64,000 nt of DNA from Leifsonia shinshuensis (GCF_031456835.1 NZ_JAVDVK010000001.1:1984001-2048000); one strand, 5' to 3'. Positions 26,091 to 35,858 are shown, counted from the first letter of the stretch. Numbers and translations: made by a program. Notes: generated by a model not told the origin, from the letters alone.

Positions 26091-26687
26091 ATCAGTGCGA
26101 AGAACCGTCTCGAAGAACGCGGTGAGGTCGGATGCCGGGTCGACGCGGTCAGGCGCGTAGAGCCATTGCAGCTGAACGCCCTCCCAGAGCGACAGAAGCA
26201 GACGTGCCGCGTCGGCCGGGTGGACACCGTCTCGCAGGCGGCCCGCTGCGGAGAGCTGCTCGAACTCCCCGGTGAACTCCCTGCGGAGGCGCTCCTGGCG
26301 CTCCGCGAAGTAGCCGTGGGCTGGGTGATCCTCGGCGACGGCTTCGGCCGAGAGGACCGTGAACAAGGCGATGATCCCGGGAGTCTTGAGGTTCTCCCGC
26401 GCCCGCGCGACGACCCGCTCGTCGAACCGCTCAACACCGCCGACCGGATCGGCCCCGAGCTCGTCGCGGTAGTCGAGCACCGCGAGGAGCAGGCCCTCCT
26501 TGTCGGCGAAATGGTGCTGGATCGAGCTGAGACTCACACCCGCGGCAGCAGCGATATCGCGCAGAGAGCTGGTGCGATAGCCGTGCACCGAGAACTGCCG
26601 GAACGCCTCCAGCACGATCTGCCGCCGCCGGGCGGCGCTCTTCGAGTACGGCCCCCGTTTCCGGGCCGCAGATCCGCTCTCGTCCAC
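26079..26687 (-). CDS. TetR-family transcriptional regulator
   Basis: 202-residue TetR regulator. A basic N-terminal arm (AARKRGPYSKSAARRRQIV) precedes the HTH SLRDIAAAAGVSLSSIQHHFADKEGLL. The C-terminal ligand domain has AEDHPAHGYFAERQERLRREF and ends LTAFFETVLRTDLSV. It is divergent from the GH2 gene and directly upstream of the iol operon on the iol strand, and its 3' end overlaps the iol promoter. It could regulate the GH2 gene, the iol operon or both; the sequence does not decide. Confidence 0.88.
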   Translation of the reverse strand: MDESGSAARKRGPYSKSAARRRQIVLEAFRQFSVHGYRTSSLRDIAAAAGVSLSSIQHHFADKEGLLLAVLDYRDELGADPVGGVERFDERVVARARENLKTPGIIALFTVLSAEAVAEDHPAHGYFAERQERLRREFTGEFEQLSAAGRLRDGVHPADAARLLLSLWEGVQLQWLYAPDRVDPASDLTAFFETVLRTDLSV

Positions 26688-26760
26688 GATCGCTCCCCAA
26701 AATGGTTCAGGTGTATTAGTTTAGACGCCGGAGATGCCGAATGCCAGAGGAGGACCGCGC

Positions 26761-29727
26761 ATGCCCGTCCCGCGTTACCTGTCGGAGACCGCGTCCGGTC
26801 ACGGCGCCCGGGTGCCCGCACGATCGCGGGTCACCACCGACGCACCGGAGCTCTCGCTCAACGGGATATGGCGGTTCCGGTTGTCCCCGACGGCCAATGT
26901 CACCGACGACATGGCGTCCCCCGGGTTCGACGACACCTCCTGGGCACCGATGCCCGTCCCCTCGCACTGGGTGCTCGGAAAGAACGGTCGCTTCGGCTCA
27001 CCCGCCTACACGAACATCCGGTACCCGTTCCCCGTCGATCCACCTCACGTCCCGGATGAGAACCCCACCGGCGACTACCGGCGCACGTTCACCGTGCCGG
27101 AGGCGTGGCCGCGGGAGGGCCGGACGCTCCTCCGGTTCGATGGCGTCGAGTCGATGTACCGGGTCTGGCTGAACGGCGACGAGGTCGGCGTCGCGACAGG
27201 GAGCCGGCTCGTGCAGGAGTTCGACGTGACCGCGCTGGTGCGCCCCGGGGGGAACCTGATCGTGGTCCGCGTGCACCAGTGGTCCCCCGGAAGCTACCTC
27301 GAGGACCAGGACCAGTGGTGGCTGCCCGGCATCTTCCGCGACGTCACCCTGCTCGCCCGGCCGGACGACGGCGTGGACGACGTCTGGCTGCGCACCGGAT
27401 GGGAGAACGGAGCCGGCTGGATCGATCCGGAGATCACCGCATCCTCGGACGCCTATCCCGTCACCCTGCGCATCCCCGAACTGAACGTCGAGCGCACCTG
27501 GCGGTCACCGGCGGACGTCGGCCGGTTCCCGGTGGGCGACGCCGAGCCGTGGACGGCGGAGACGCCGCGGCTGTACACCGTGACGGTGCACGCCGCCGGC
27601 GAGACCGTGACTGTTCGGACCGGGTTCCGGACGGTCGAGATCGTCGGCGACCGCTTCCTGGTCAACGGACGGCGCATCGTGTTCCACGGGATGAACCGGC
27701 ACGAGACCCACCCGGAGCGCGGCCGCGTGTTCGATGAGGACCATGCCCGCGCCGACCTCGCCATGATGAAGCGGTTCAATGTGAACGCCATCCGCACCAG
27801 CCACTACCCGCCGCACCCCCGGCTGCTCGACATCGCCGACGAGCTGGGATTCTGGGTGGTGCTGGAGTGCGATCTGGAGACGCACGGGTTCGAAGCCGGC
27901 GGCTGGGCGCGCAATCCGAGCGACGACCCCGCCTGGCGTGATGCCTACCTCGACCGGATCGAGCGCACCGTCGAACGGGACAAGAACCATCCGAGCATCG
28001 TGATGTGGTCGCTCGGCAACGAGGCCGGGACCGGTGCGAACCTCGCGGCGATGTCCGCCTCGGTCCACGCCCGCGACCCGCACCGCCCGGTGCACTACGA
28101 AGGCGATCACACCGGGGAGTACACCGATGTGTACTCCCGCATGTACGCCTCGGTCCCCGAAACGGAGGCGATCGGAACAGACGGTTCGTCTGCTCCGCTG
28201 CTGGAGTGCACGCCCGCGCAGGGCGCCCGGCAGCGCACCAAGCCGTTCCTTCTGTGCGAGTACGCGCACGCGATGGGCAACGGCCCCGGCGCCCTCGATC
28301 AGTACGAGGCCGTGGTCGACCGGCTTCCCCGGTTGCACGGCGGCTTCGTCTGGGAATGGCGCGATCACGGCATCCTGACCCGGACGGCCGAAGGGGTGCC
28401 GTTCTACGGGTATGGCGGCGATTTCGGTGAGGTGATCCACGACGGCAACTTCGTCATGGACGGCATGGTGCTCTCCGACGGCCGGCCCACGCCTGGGCTT
28501 CACGAGTTCGCCGCGGTGGTCCAACCGATCCGGTTCCGGTTCGACGGCGGGACCGTCGCAATGGAGAACCGGAGGCGGTTCGCCGACACGGCCGACCTGG
28601 AGTTCAGCTGGCAGATCGAGCACGATGGCACGCGAGTCGCGGGCGGCGTGTTCGCGCTCGATGCCATCCCCGCCGGCGGCACGACGACGATGCCGCTGCC
28701 CGGAGAGCACATCGCCGCCGAGGGCGAGACGTGGCTGTCAGTGCAGGCGGCGCTCGCGCGTGACACCGCCTGGGCGCCGGCCGGCCACGTGCTCGCCCGC
28801 GCACAGCACGACCTGACCGCTGCGCGACCGGAGGCCAGTCGGCCCCGCCCGGCCGACTGGCATGACGCGGGCGGCACGGTCGCTCTGGGAATCGGCGAGT
28901 TCGAAGGCGGCCGGCTCGTCCGGCTCGCCGGTCGTGCCGTCGCCGGTCCACGGCTGGAGCTTTTCCGCGCACCGACCGACAACGACCGCGGGGAGAGCAC
29001 CGTCAACGAGCCGGAGCATCAGGACAGCGCGCCGGGGCTCTCGAACGCCGCGGAATGGCACGGGCTCGGACTCGACCGACTCACGCACCGACTCGTGAGC
29101 GTCCAGGAGGCGCCCGGCGCGCTGCGGACGTTGACGCGGGTCGCGCCGGCGGCAAGCCTGCACTCCGTCCTGGTCGAATCCGTCTGGACGCTCCTCGACG
29201 ACGGCCGGCTGGAGTTGCGGGTGGAGGTCGAGCCCTCCCCCGGCTGGCCGAGCGTGTGGCCGAGGATCGGCGTGCGGTTCGACCTGCCGGACGACGGGGG
29301 AAGCCTCCCGGAGGTCGAGTGGTTCGGGACGGGCCCGCTGGAGTCGTACCCGGACAGCCGTCGCGCCGCGCGTGTCGGCCGGTTCACCTCCAGTCTCGAA
29401 GACCTGACGGTCGATTACGCCCGGCCGCAGGAGTCCGGCCATCGCTCCGACCTCCGGGAACTCTTGTTCGGTCCGGTCAGGTTGACCGCGCTGCCTGATC
29501 TCCGTGGCCGCCGCCCGGGATTCACGATCACGCGGCACACCCCGCAGCAGGTCGCCGACGCCGCTCATCCCCACGAACTGCCGGCATCCCGGACCTCGTA
29601 CCTGTTCATCGACGCCGCACAGCACGGGCTCGGCTCGCGCGCGTGCGGGCCGGACGTGTGGCCCGACTTCGCCCTCCGGCCCGAGGCGCGAACCATCCGG
29701 CTCCGCTTCGACTCCCCTGCCCACTGA
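26761..29727 (+). CDS. Family 2 glycoside hydrolase, beta-galactosidase (LacZ-type)
   Basis: 988-residue LacZ-type GH2 enzyme (E. coli LacZ is about 1,020). The N-terminal jelly roll contains LSLNGIWRFRLSP, NIRYPFPVDPP and NPTGDYRRTF. The barrel carries the acid/base Glu421 in VMWSLGNEAGTG and the nucleophile Glu500 in LLCEYAHAMGNG. A C-terminal beta-gal small-chain domain holds LFRAPTDNDRG and WFGTGPLESYPDSR. The ATG at 26761 follows AGAGGAGGACCGCGC, better than the ATG at 26734. There is no signal peptide, so it acts in the cytoplasm on imported galactosides. It is convergent with GH38, 37 bases apart. Confidence 0.94.
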   Translation: MPVPRYLSETASGHGARVPARSRVTTDAPELSLNGIWRFRLSPTANVTDDMASPGFDDTSWAPMPVPSHWVLGKNGRFGSPAYTNIRYPFPVDPPHVPDENPTGDYRRTFTVPEAWPREGRTLLRFDGVESMYRVWLNGDEVGVATGSRLVQEFDVTALVRPGGNLIVVRVHQWSPGSYLEDQDQWWLPGIFRDVTLLARPDDGVDDVWLRTGWENGAGWIDPEITASSDAYPVTLRIPELNVERTWRSPADVGRFPVGDAEPWTAETPRLYTVTVHAAGETVTVRTGFRTVEIVGDRFLVNGRRIVFHGMNRHETHPERGRVFDEDHARADLAMMKRFNVNAIRTSHYPPHPRLLDIADELGFWVVLECDLETHGFEAGGWARNPSDDPAWRDAYLDRIERTVERDKNHPSIVMWSLGNEAGTGANLAAMSASVHARDPHRPVHYEGDHTGEYTDVYSRMYASVPETEAIGTDGSSAPLLECTPAQGARQRTKPFLLCEYAHAMGNGPGALDQYEAVVDRLPRLHGGFVWEWRDHGILTRTAEGVPFYGYGGDFGEVIHDGNFVMDGMVLSDGRPTPGLHEFAAVVQPIRFRFDGGTVAMENRRRFADTADLEFSWQIEHDGTRVAGGVFALDAIPAGGTTTMPLPGEHIAAEGETWLSVQAALARDTAWAPAGHVLARAQHDLTAARPEASRPRPADWHDAGGTVALGIGEFEGGRLVRLAGRAVAGPRLELFRAPTDNDRGESTVNEPEHQDSAPGLSNAAEWHGLGLDRLTHRLVSVQEAPGALRTLTRVAPAASLHSVLVESVWTLLDDGRLELRVEVEPSPGWPSVWPRIGVRFDLPDDGGSLPEVEWFGTGPLESYPDSRRAARVGRFTSSLEDLTVDYARPQESGHRSDLRELLFGPVRLTALPDLRGRRPGFTITRHTPQQVADAAHPHELPASRTSYLFIDAAQHGLGSRACGPDVWPDFALRPEARTIRLRFDSPAH

Positions 29728-29764
29728 CCGCGCGACTGCTCACCCCGGAAGGATGCCGTGCGGG

Positions 29765-32488
29765 TCAGCGCAGCACGAGGGTGCGGATCTCCCAGGGACC
29801 GAGCGTCAGGTCGCAGGCGCCGTCGGCCTGTTCGACCGCGATCGTCCGGCCGAGCAGGTCGACCTGGGCGGCCTCCGTGAACTCGCCGGTCAGGGTCGGG
29901 GTCGCACCGTCGTCCGACATCGCGACGAGCCGGACCTCGACCCCCGGCCGGCCGTCGAGCGTCACGCGGCGGACGCTCGACACCAGCGTGTCGCGGCCGT
30001 GGACGGCGAGGCCGCTCATCGCCTCCGGAAGCGCGCCGCCGACCGGAGCGGTTCCCCGGGCGACCAGGACGTCGTTGCGGAACTCCTCCGCCAGAGCGAC
30101 GGCGTTCGCGCCCCGCCACCCGGCGGCCGACGGCACGATCGCAAGGCGGTTCTCGACCCGGACCCCCAGGTCCTGCGCGCCGGGCGCGGCGATCTCCGTC
30201 GCCGCCGGCTCGTCACGCAGCGGGTGGATGTTCACACTGATCGACCCGATCGCCCGCAGCAGGGTGATCGCGAGCTCGGAGCCGCCCTCGACGACCTCGT
30301 ACTCGGTGGCGTGATCCACGAGCACGGTGGCCGCGCCGGCCGAGACGAACTCGCTCGCCGGGAACGTGGGAAGCGGGAACTCGCCCCAACCCCCCTCGGC
30401 CTCGAGCCCACGCTCGGTCACGGCGAACTGGCCGGAGGACGCGGACACGGCCACCGGTTCCGGGAGCGGGACGTGCAGCCGGAGGCGGTGGTCGGCCGAC
30501 CGGTTCAGGAAGGACACCGAGACACGGACGAACGGCTCGGCCTGGCGCAGCTCGACGACGGTCTCGACCGGGGTCGGTACCGTCTCCTCCGACCGCACAT
30601 CCCGATCCCCGGACAGTGAGACGGGCCAGTCGTACACGCGGGTGATGAGCAGCCGCGCCCGCAACGGCCCCGACTCGACGAGCTCGATCGCAACGCTGCT
30701 CGGTTCGGAGATGACGACGCCCGACGCAGGCGGGGCGTAGTTGTAGCTGTCGCCGCGGTCTCCCCCATCGACGAGCCGGCCGACACCGCGCAGCACGGTG
30801 CCGTCCGCGCCCGTCACGGTCAGCAGTCCGTCGCCGGCGACCTCGACCGCGACGAGGCCGTTGGTGAGACGGCGCGGGGTCGCAGTGACCGACTCGACGT
30901 GGGGCTCCGCGACGGCATCGCCGGGAACGAGTCGGAACGCGGTCGCACCCGAGGCGGCGACATCGACGGGGACGACCGCGGTCACCCGCGCCTCCTCCAG
31001 CGTCAGGACCCGCCAGACGCCCGGGTGCTCGACAGCCGCCTGTGCGACCTCCGTGCGGAGCCGGAGCAGATCGAACTCGGCCGTCGCCGGAACCTCCGCG
31101 AGGTGGAAGACGAGGGAGCCCGGCGTGAGTTCGTAGCGGTCGATGAGTCGGCCGAACAGCTCGCGGCGGTGGATCCGCCGCAGCACCCGCTCGAGCTGCG
31201 GCGCCTCCACGACCTCATCGCTGAGCACTGTCGGCGCCTCAGAGGTCATCTGCACCGGCCGAACGCGCCGGTCCGCGGTCACGGCCACGAGGGCGGACCC
31301 GTCGACGGGCGCGGCCGCGTCGACCTCGATCAAGGCAGTCCGCGGCACGGCGAGGGTGTTGACCACCAGATGGGCGTCCGACGGCACGACGGCTGCACCG
31401 GCGGCCAGAGCCCCGTCCCGGACGGCACGGGCGGCGTGCTGCGCCTCCGCGAGCCGAGCATCCACCTGCTCCACCGTCTCGTCGGTGCCGGAGCCGACGA
31501 CGGAGTCGTGCGCGGTCGACTCGATGATCTTGCGCCAGGCGAGGGCGAGGAACGGCGACTCGTCCCGGTCCGGAGCGAAGAGGGCGAGCGCCCGCTCGGC
31601 CTCTCTCACAGTGCGCTCGGCGGTCGCCATCCGCTGCTTGAGTCCCAGCCGAACCGAGAGCACGCCGGGCAGGATGTTGCCGCGGGCGTGGCTGCGCAGC
31701 TCACCGCGCACCACGGCCGAGACCTCGTCCTGGATGTGAGCCCTCAGATATTCCTGCAACGTCGCGATGCGGATAGGCCGCTCGTCGGTCGACGCCGCCT
31801 GCAGCCACCGTCCGAGGTCGGGGTGCGGCGCGTTGTGGTCGGTGCCGGCCATCGCGAGCACCGGATCGTCGCCCCAACGCGTCAGCGTCTGGCGGGTGTA
31901 GTCGTCGAGCGCTCGTCCGATCTGATCGGGGACCAGGAGCACGTCGAGTCCGTTGTCGTAGCCGTCGAACAGGTACTCTGTGCGCACCCGCGAGCCGTCC
32001 GGCGCCTCCCACCAGAAGGCGTGGCCTTCGACGGAGCCGGGCACCCCGCGCCACAGAGCGGCGTCCTCGATCCCCGCACGGACGAGGATCTGCGGCATCT
32101 GGGCGACATGCCCGAACATGTCCGGCAGATAGCCCACCGGCATGCTCCCACCCAACTCGCGCGCCGAGGCCCATCCGGACTGCAGGTTCCGGACGATCGT
32201 CTCACCGGAGCAGAGGAATTCGTCCAGCAGGATGAGCCATGGCCCCACCGCGAGCTGCCCGGAGGCGACCAGCGCGGCAACCCGATCCCGATTCTCCGGC
32301 CGCATCTGCAGGTAGTCCTCCACCGCGGCCATCTGCCCGTCGACGGTGAACCGGAAACCTGGATCCGACTCCAGCACGTCGAGGATGAGGTCGAACGCCC
32401 CCACCAGTCGGTGCCGGAACACCTGGAAGGGCTCGTACCACTCGCGGTCCCAATGGAAGTGCGGAACGAAGACAGCGGAGGAGGGCAT
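29765..32488 (-). CDS. Family 38 alpha-mannosidase
   Basis: 907-residue GH38 enzyme. The N-terminal zinc site is FVPHFHWDREW (His10, His12, Asp14), and Asp123 in YLPDMFGHVAQMPQIL is the expected nucleophile. ESTAHDSVVGSGTDETVEQVD is the helical middle domain, followed by the long C-terminal beta domains (SFLNRSADHRLRLHVPLP). There is no signal peptide, so it is cytoplasmic and removes alpha-mannosyl residues from imported oligosaccharides. It follows the second sugar importer by 65 bases on the same strand, completing the operon under the ROK operator. Confidence 0.93.
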   Translation of the reverse strand: MPSSAVFVPHFHWDREWYEPFQVFRHRLVGAFDLILDVLESDPGFRFTVDGQMAAVEDYLQMRPENRDRVAALVASGQLAVGPWLILLDEFLCSGETIVRNLQSGWASARELGGSMPVGYLPDMFGHVAQMPQILVRAGIEDAALWRGVPGSVEGHAFWWEAPDGSRVRTEYLFDGYDNGLDVLLVPDQIGRALDDYTRQTLTRWGDDPVLAMAGTDHNAPHPDLGRWLQAASTDERPIRIATLQEYLRAHIQDEVSAVVRGELRSHARGNILPGVLSVRLGLKQRMATAERTVREAERALALFAPDRDESPFLALAWRKIIESTAHDSVVGSGTDETVEQVDARLAEAQHAARAVRDGALAAGAAVVPSDAHLVVNTLAVPRTALIEVDAAAPVDGSALVAVTADRRVRPVQMTSEAPTVLSDEVVEAPQLERVLRRIHRRELFGRLIDRYELTPGSLVFHLAEVPATAEFDLLRLRTEVAQAAVEHPGVWRVLTLEEARVTAVVPVDVAASGATAFRLVPGDAVAEPHVESVTATPRRLTNGLVAVEVAGDGLLTVTGADGTVLRGVGRLVDGGDRGDSYNYAPPASGVVISEPSSVAIELVESGPLRARLLITRVYDWPVSLSGDRDVRSEETVPTPVETVVELRQAEPFVRVSVSFLNRSADHRLRLHVPLPEPVAVSASSGQFAVTERGLEAEGGWGEFPLPTFPASEFVSAGAATVLVDHATEYEVVEGGSELAITLLRAIGSISVNIHPLRDEPAATEIAAPGAQDLGVRVENRLAIVPSAAGWRGANAVALAEEFRNDVLVARGTAPVGGALPEAMSGLAVHGRDTLVSSVRRVTLDGRPGVEVRLVAMSDDGATPTLTGEFTEAAQVDLLGRTIAVEQADGACDLTLGPWEIRTLVLR

Positions 32489-32553
32489 GGAGGGGGAATA
32501 CCTTCTATGGTCGGGGGTCGCGGGCGTGATGGGATGCAGGAGGGTTCAGCCGG

Positions 32554-33411
32554 TCATTTGAGGGCGCCGGCGGCGATCCCGCTGCGCCAGTAGCGCTGCA
32601 GCACCAGGAACAGGATGATCACCGGGATGATGGACACCAGCGATCCGGAGATGACGGATCCCTGCAGCAGCGAGACCTTCGCGGTCTGGCCGTTCCATTC
32701 GTAGAGCCCGAGGGTGATCGGGAACAGCGACTCCTTCTGCAGCATGACCATCGGGAGGAAGAAGTTGTTCCAGATACCCACGAACTGGAACAGGAAGATC
32801 GTCACGAGCGACGGGACCATCAGCCGGAACGCGACGGAGAAAAAGGTGCGGAACTCCCCCGCGCCGTCCAGCCGGGCCGACTCGAGCAGCTCCTCCGGCA
32901 CCGCCGCCGCGGTGAACACCCGGGCGAGGTAGACCCCGAACGGGCTGACGATGCTCGGCAGGAAGACGGCGAGGTAGGTGTTCACCAACCCGGTCGCCGA
33001 GAACAGAAGGAAGAGCGGCAGCGCGAGGGCCGTGCTGGGGACCAGCACGCCGCCGAGGATGACCGAGAAGAGCACCTCGCGGCCGCGGAACCGGAACTTC
33101 GCCAGCGCGTACCCGCAGAGGGCGGAGATGAGGGTTCCGACCACGGCGCCGAACACCGAATAGATGACGCTATTGATCGCCCACTGGCCGTAGATGCCGC
33201 CGTTGCGCCCGAACAGCGCTCCAAGGTTCTGGAACAGGTCGAAGTGCGAGAAGGCGAGACCGAAGGTCGACGCCAGGTCGCCCTGCGGTTTCGTCGCTGC
33301 GACGATCAGGACGTAGATCGGCAGGATGAAGTAGATGGCCAGGATGAACATGAGGGCCATCGCCGCCGTGCGGCTGACGCGGCTCTCGCGGATGGGTGCG
33401 CTGGTGCTCAT
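32554..33411 (-). CDS. Carbohydrate ABC transporter permease, MalG-type
   Basis: 285-residue CUT1 permease with six hydrophobic segments. The start MSTSAPIRESRVSRTAAMALMF precedes the first, and an EAA-loop equivalent reads ESARLDGAGEFRTFFSVAFRLMVP. The ATG overlaps the upstream permease stop (ATGA). It works with the neighbouring permease and lipoprotein to import a mannose- or galactose-containing oligosaccharide, as judged from the adjacent GH38 and GH2 enzymes. Confidence 0.93.
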   Translation of the reverse strand: MSTSAPIRESRVSRTAAMALMFILAIYFILPIYVLIVAATKPQGDLASTFGLAFSHFDLFQNLGALFGRNGGIYGQWAINSVIYSVFGAVVGTLISALCGYALAKFRFRGREVLFSVILGGVLVPSTALALPLFLLFSATGLVNTYLAVFLPSIVSPFGVYLARVFTAAAVPEELLESARLDGAGEFRTFFSVAFRLMVPSLVTIFLFQFVGIWNNFFLPMVMLQKESLFPITLGLYEWNGQTAKVSLLQGSVISGSLVSIIPVIILFLVLQRYWRSGIAAGALK

Positions 33412-34355
33412 AGGCCGGCCTTCCTCGACGTCAGTCGCATGAACGCGAAGCTCAGCACGAAGGTGATGACGGCGATCACGACCGAGATGGCGGCCGCCTG
33501 CTGGTAGTTGTTGCCGGACGCGACCGCGTAGGCGAGCATGTTCGGCGTGTAGGTGCTGGAGATGTTCGACGAGATCTGGCGCAGCACCGCCGGCTCGGCG
33601 TAGAGCTGCAGGGTCCCGATGATCGAGAACACGGTGGTGAGGATGATCGACGGCGTGATCATCGGCAGCTTGATCTGCCAGGCGATGACCCAGTTGGACG
33701 CGCCGTCCAGCTTCGCCGCCTCGTACAGCTCCTGCGGGATCGCTTGGAGCGCCGAGAACAGGATCAGCATGTTGTAGCCGGTCCAGAGCCAGGTGGAGAT
33801 GTTGGCGGTGGACCACAGCACCCCGGACGGCCCGAGGAAGTCGGGCTGCAGCCCGATCGCCTTCAGGGCGTCGACGATCGGCGAGAACTGGGGCGAGTAC
33901 AGGAACGACCACATGATGGCCGCGATGACTCCGGGCACGGCGTAGGGCATGAAGGCCGTGATGCGGAAGAACGCCTTGAGCTTCAGCAGAGGTGTGTCGA
34001 GCAGCAGCGCCATGACGAGGGCCACGAAGAGCATGACAGGCACCTGGACGATGCCGAAGAGCGCCACGCGCCCGACGCTGGTCCAGAAGTCGGCGTTCTG
34101 GAACACCTGGACGTACTGCGTGAAGCCGCCGAAGGCGGTGTACGGCACTCCGTACTGCCCCGCCGAGCGGCGAACGACGAGAAAGCTCTGCCAGATCGCG
34201 TAGCAGACCGGCACGACGTAGAAGAGCAGGAACGGCAGGAGGAACGGCACGATGAACGCGAAGATGACGCCGCCGCGAGGGCCGCCGCCGTTACGACGGC
34301 GACGACCCTCGGCAGTTGCGACCACGCGTGGGGCGCGGGTTGCGATTTCTGTCAT
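33408..34355 (-). CDS. Carbohydrate ABC transporter permease, MalF-type
   Basis: 315-residue CUT1 permease: a basic N-terminal segment (GRRRRNGGGPRG), first membrane segment GVIFAFIVPFLLPFLLFYVVPV, and EAA loop EAAKLDGASNWVIAWQIKLP. It starts nine bases after the binding-protein stop and overlaps the MalG-type gene by four bases. It is the second channel half of the importer encoded at 32.5-35.7 kb. Confidence 0.93.
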   Translation of the reverse strand: MTEIATRAPRVVATAEGRRRRNGGGPRGGVIFAFIVPFLLPFLLFYVVPVCYAIWQSFLVVRRSAGQYGVPYTAFGGFTQYVQVFQNADFWTSVGRVALFGIVQVPVMLFVALVMALLLDTPLLKLKAFFRITAFMPYAVPGVIAAIMWSFLYSPQFSPIVDALKAIGLQPDFLGPSGVLWSTANISTWLWTGYNMLILFSALQAIPQELYEAAKLDGASNWVIAWQIKLPMITPSIILTTVFSIIGTLQLYAEPAVLRQISSNISSTYTPNMLAYAVASGNNYQQAAAISVVIAVITFVLSFAFMRLTSRKAGL

Positions 34356-34363
34356 GACGGGAT

Positions 34364-35707
34364 CTACTTGCCCGCCACAGCGCTGATGTCCAGATCCTTC
34401 ATCGACTTCAGGGCCGTCGCCTGGGCGGCTCCGAGGGCATCGGAGAGGGTGCCGTTGCCCGCGGTCGCCTTGGCCATCGCATCCTGCAGCGCCAGGTTCA
34501 CGGTCTTCTGGGTGGGCCCCCACGTGAAGCTGGTGTCGATGTTCTTCGACGACTCGGCGAACACGTCGAAGATCTTCTCGTTGTTGTAGTACGGCACGCC
34601 CTGCGACAGCGCGGGGAGCTTCGACCCGGCGAGCGCCGCCGGGTAGAGTCCGCCGAGCTTGTTCTCCAGAGCCAGCGCCTCGGGGTCCGTGTTCAGCCAG
34701 GTGTTGAACTCGACCGACTCGTAGAGGTGCTTGTTGCCCTTCATGAACGCGACGGACGAGCCGCCCCAGTCGCCGGAGGCCGGGTTGGAGCCCCAGGTCG
34801 GCAACTGCACGATGCTCCACTTGCCCGCCAGGTCGGGGTTGTTGTCACGGAATCCGCTGTAACCCCACGCCGCGCCGAGGTAGGTCGCGAGCTGGCCCTG
34901 CTCGAAGGCCGCGTTGGCCGGAGTGGATCCGCTGGCGAGGTCGGTGCGGACGAGCTTCTGGCTGATGAGCTTCTGCCAGTAGTCGGCGACCTGCTTGCCC
35001 TTGTCGTTGTCGACGGTGACGTGCCATTTGCCGCCGGAGTAGGAGTACATGTCGGCGCCGTTCTGCCACAGCAGCCCGTTGAACCACTCGGCGTTGTTCG
35101 GGTCGAAGTAGGTGATGGTCAGGTTCGGGTCGGCGGCGTGCAGTTTTTGCGCGTCGGCCGCGTACTCGTCCCACGTCTTCGGGATGTCCAGGCCGTACTT
35201 GGCGAAGATGTCCGTGCGCACGTACATCGCCATGGGGCCGGTGTCCTGCGGGTAGGCGAACACGCCGGTCCCGCCGAAGCTGGTCTGCGACCACGTCCAC
35301 GGCACGAACTTCGACTTCGCCGCGACGGCCGCCTTGCAGGCGGAGGCGTCGACGAAAGCGTCCTGGGTGCGCAGGTCGGGCAGCTCGTCGTAGCCGACCT
35401 GGGACAGCTCGGGCGCCTTGCCCGCCTTGAGGGCGTTGCCCAGCGTGCCGTACTGGTCGTTCGAGATGTTCTTGACCTGGACCTGGATGTTCGGGTGGGA
35501 CTTGTTCCAGACGTCCACCACCTGGTCCATCCCGTTCACGGTGTTCCAGTACTGCAGTGTCACCTTGCCCTTGGACGGCTCGCAGGAGGCCGAGCCGGAA
35601 CCGTTGCCGGAGGCCGGGGTGGACGAGCACCCCGCCAGGGCGGCGACGGTGATCGTCGCAGCCGCCGCGACGGTCGCCAGGCGGATGCGTGTGCTTCTGT
35701 TGCTCAT
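34364..35707 (-). CDS. Extracellular solute-binding lipoprotein (sugar, family 1)
   Basis: 447-residue lipoprotein. The signal peptide ends in AALAGC with Cys27 followed by a Ser/Gly linker. The mature domain starts VTLQYWNTVNGMDQVVDVWNK, a CUT1 sugar-binding fold, and has GDWGGSSVAFMKGNKHLY near residue 310. The ATG at 35707 is chosen because the longer frame lacks signal-peptide features at its start, and GGAAGG lies just upstream. It is the first gene of the importer-GH38 operon, facing the ROK repressor. Confidence 0.92.
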   Translation of the reverse strand: MSNRSTRIRLATVAAAATITVAALAGCSSTPASGNGSGSASCEPSKGKVTLQYWNTVNGMDQVVDVWNKSHPNIQVQVKNISNDQYGTLGNALKAGKAPELSQVGYDELPDLRTQDAFVDASACKAAVAAKSKFVPWTWSQTSFGGTGVFAYPQDTGPMAMYVRTDIFAKYGLDIPKTWDEYAADAQKLHAADPNLTITYFDPNNAEWFNGLLWQNGADMYSYSGGKWHVTVDNDKGKQVADYWQKLISQKLVRTDLASGSTPANAAFEQGQLATYLGAAWGYSGFRDNNPDLAGKWSIVQLPTWGSNPASGDWGGSSVAFMKGNKHLYESVEFNTWLNTDPEALALENKLGGLYPAALAGSKLPALSQGVPYYNNEKIFDVFAESSKNIDTSFTWGPTQKTVNLALQDAMAKATAGNGTLSDALGAAQATALKSMKDLDISAVAGK

Positions 35708-35835
35708 GTTTTCCTTCCGAATGCCTCGCTTCGGTGCGAGGCGGTCGACTTTGACGGGAAGGCACAGTCGGTGCTGCCTTCTGTGGAATGGAGAGAACAC
35801 GACCGCGCGGCGGGGGTGTGCCGGCGGCGGGTTGG

Positions 35836-35858
35836 ATTAGCAAATCATATTTCCTAAT
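35836..35858. promoter_or_regulatory. 23-bp interrupted palindrome, candidate ROK operator
   Basis: ATTAG-C-AAAT-CAT-ATTT-C-CTAAT: both arm pairs (ATTAG/CTAAT and AAAT/ATTT) are perfect, symmetric about a 3-base centre. It sits midway between the binding-protein start (129 bases) and the ROK start (129 bases), in a markedly AT-rich patch of a GC-rich genome. The shape matches operators of Mlc/NagC/XylR-type ROK repressors. Confidence 0.72.
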
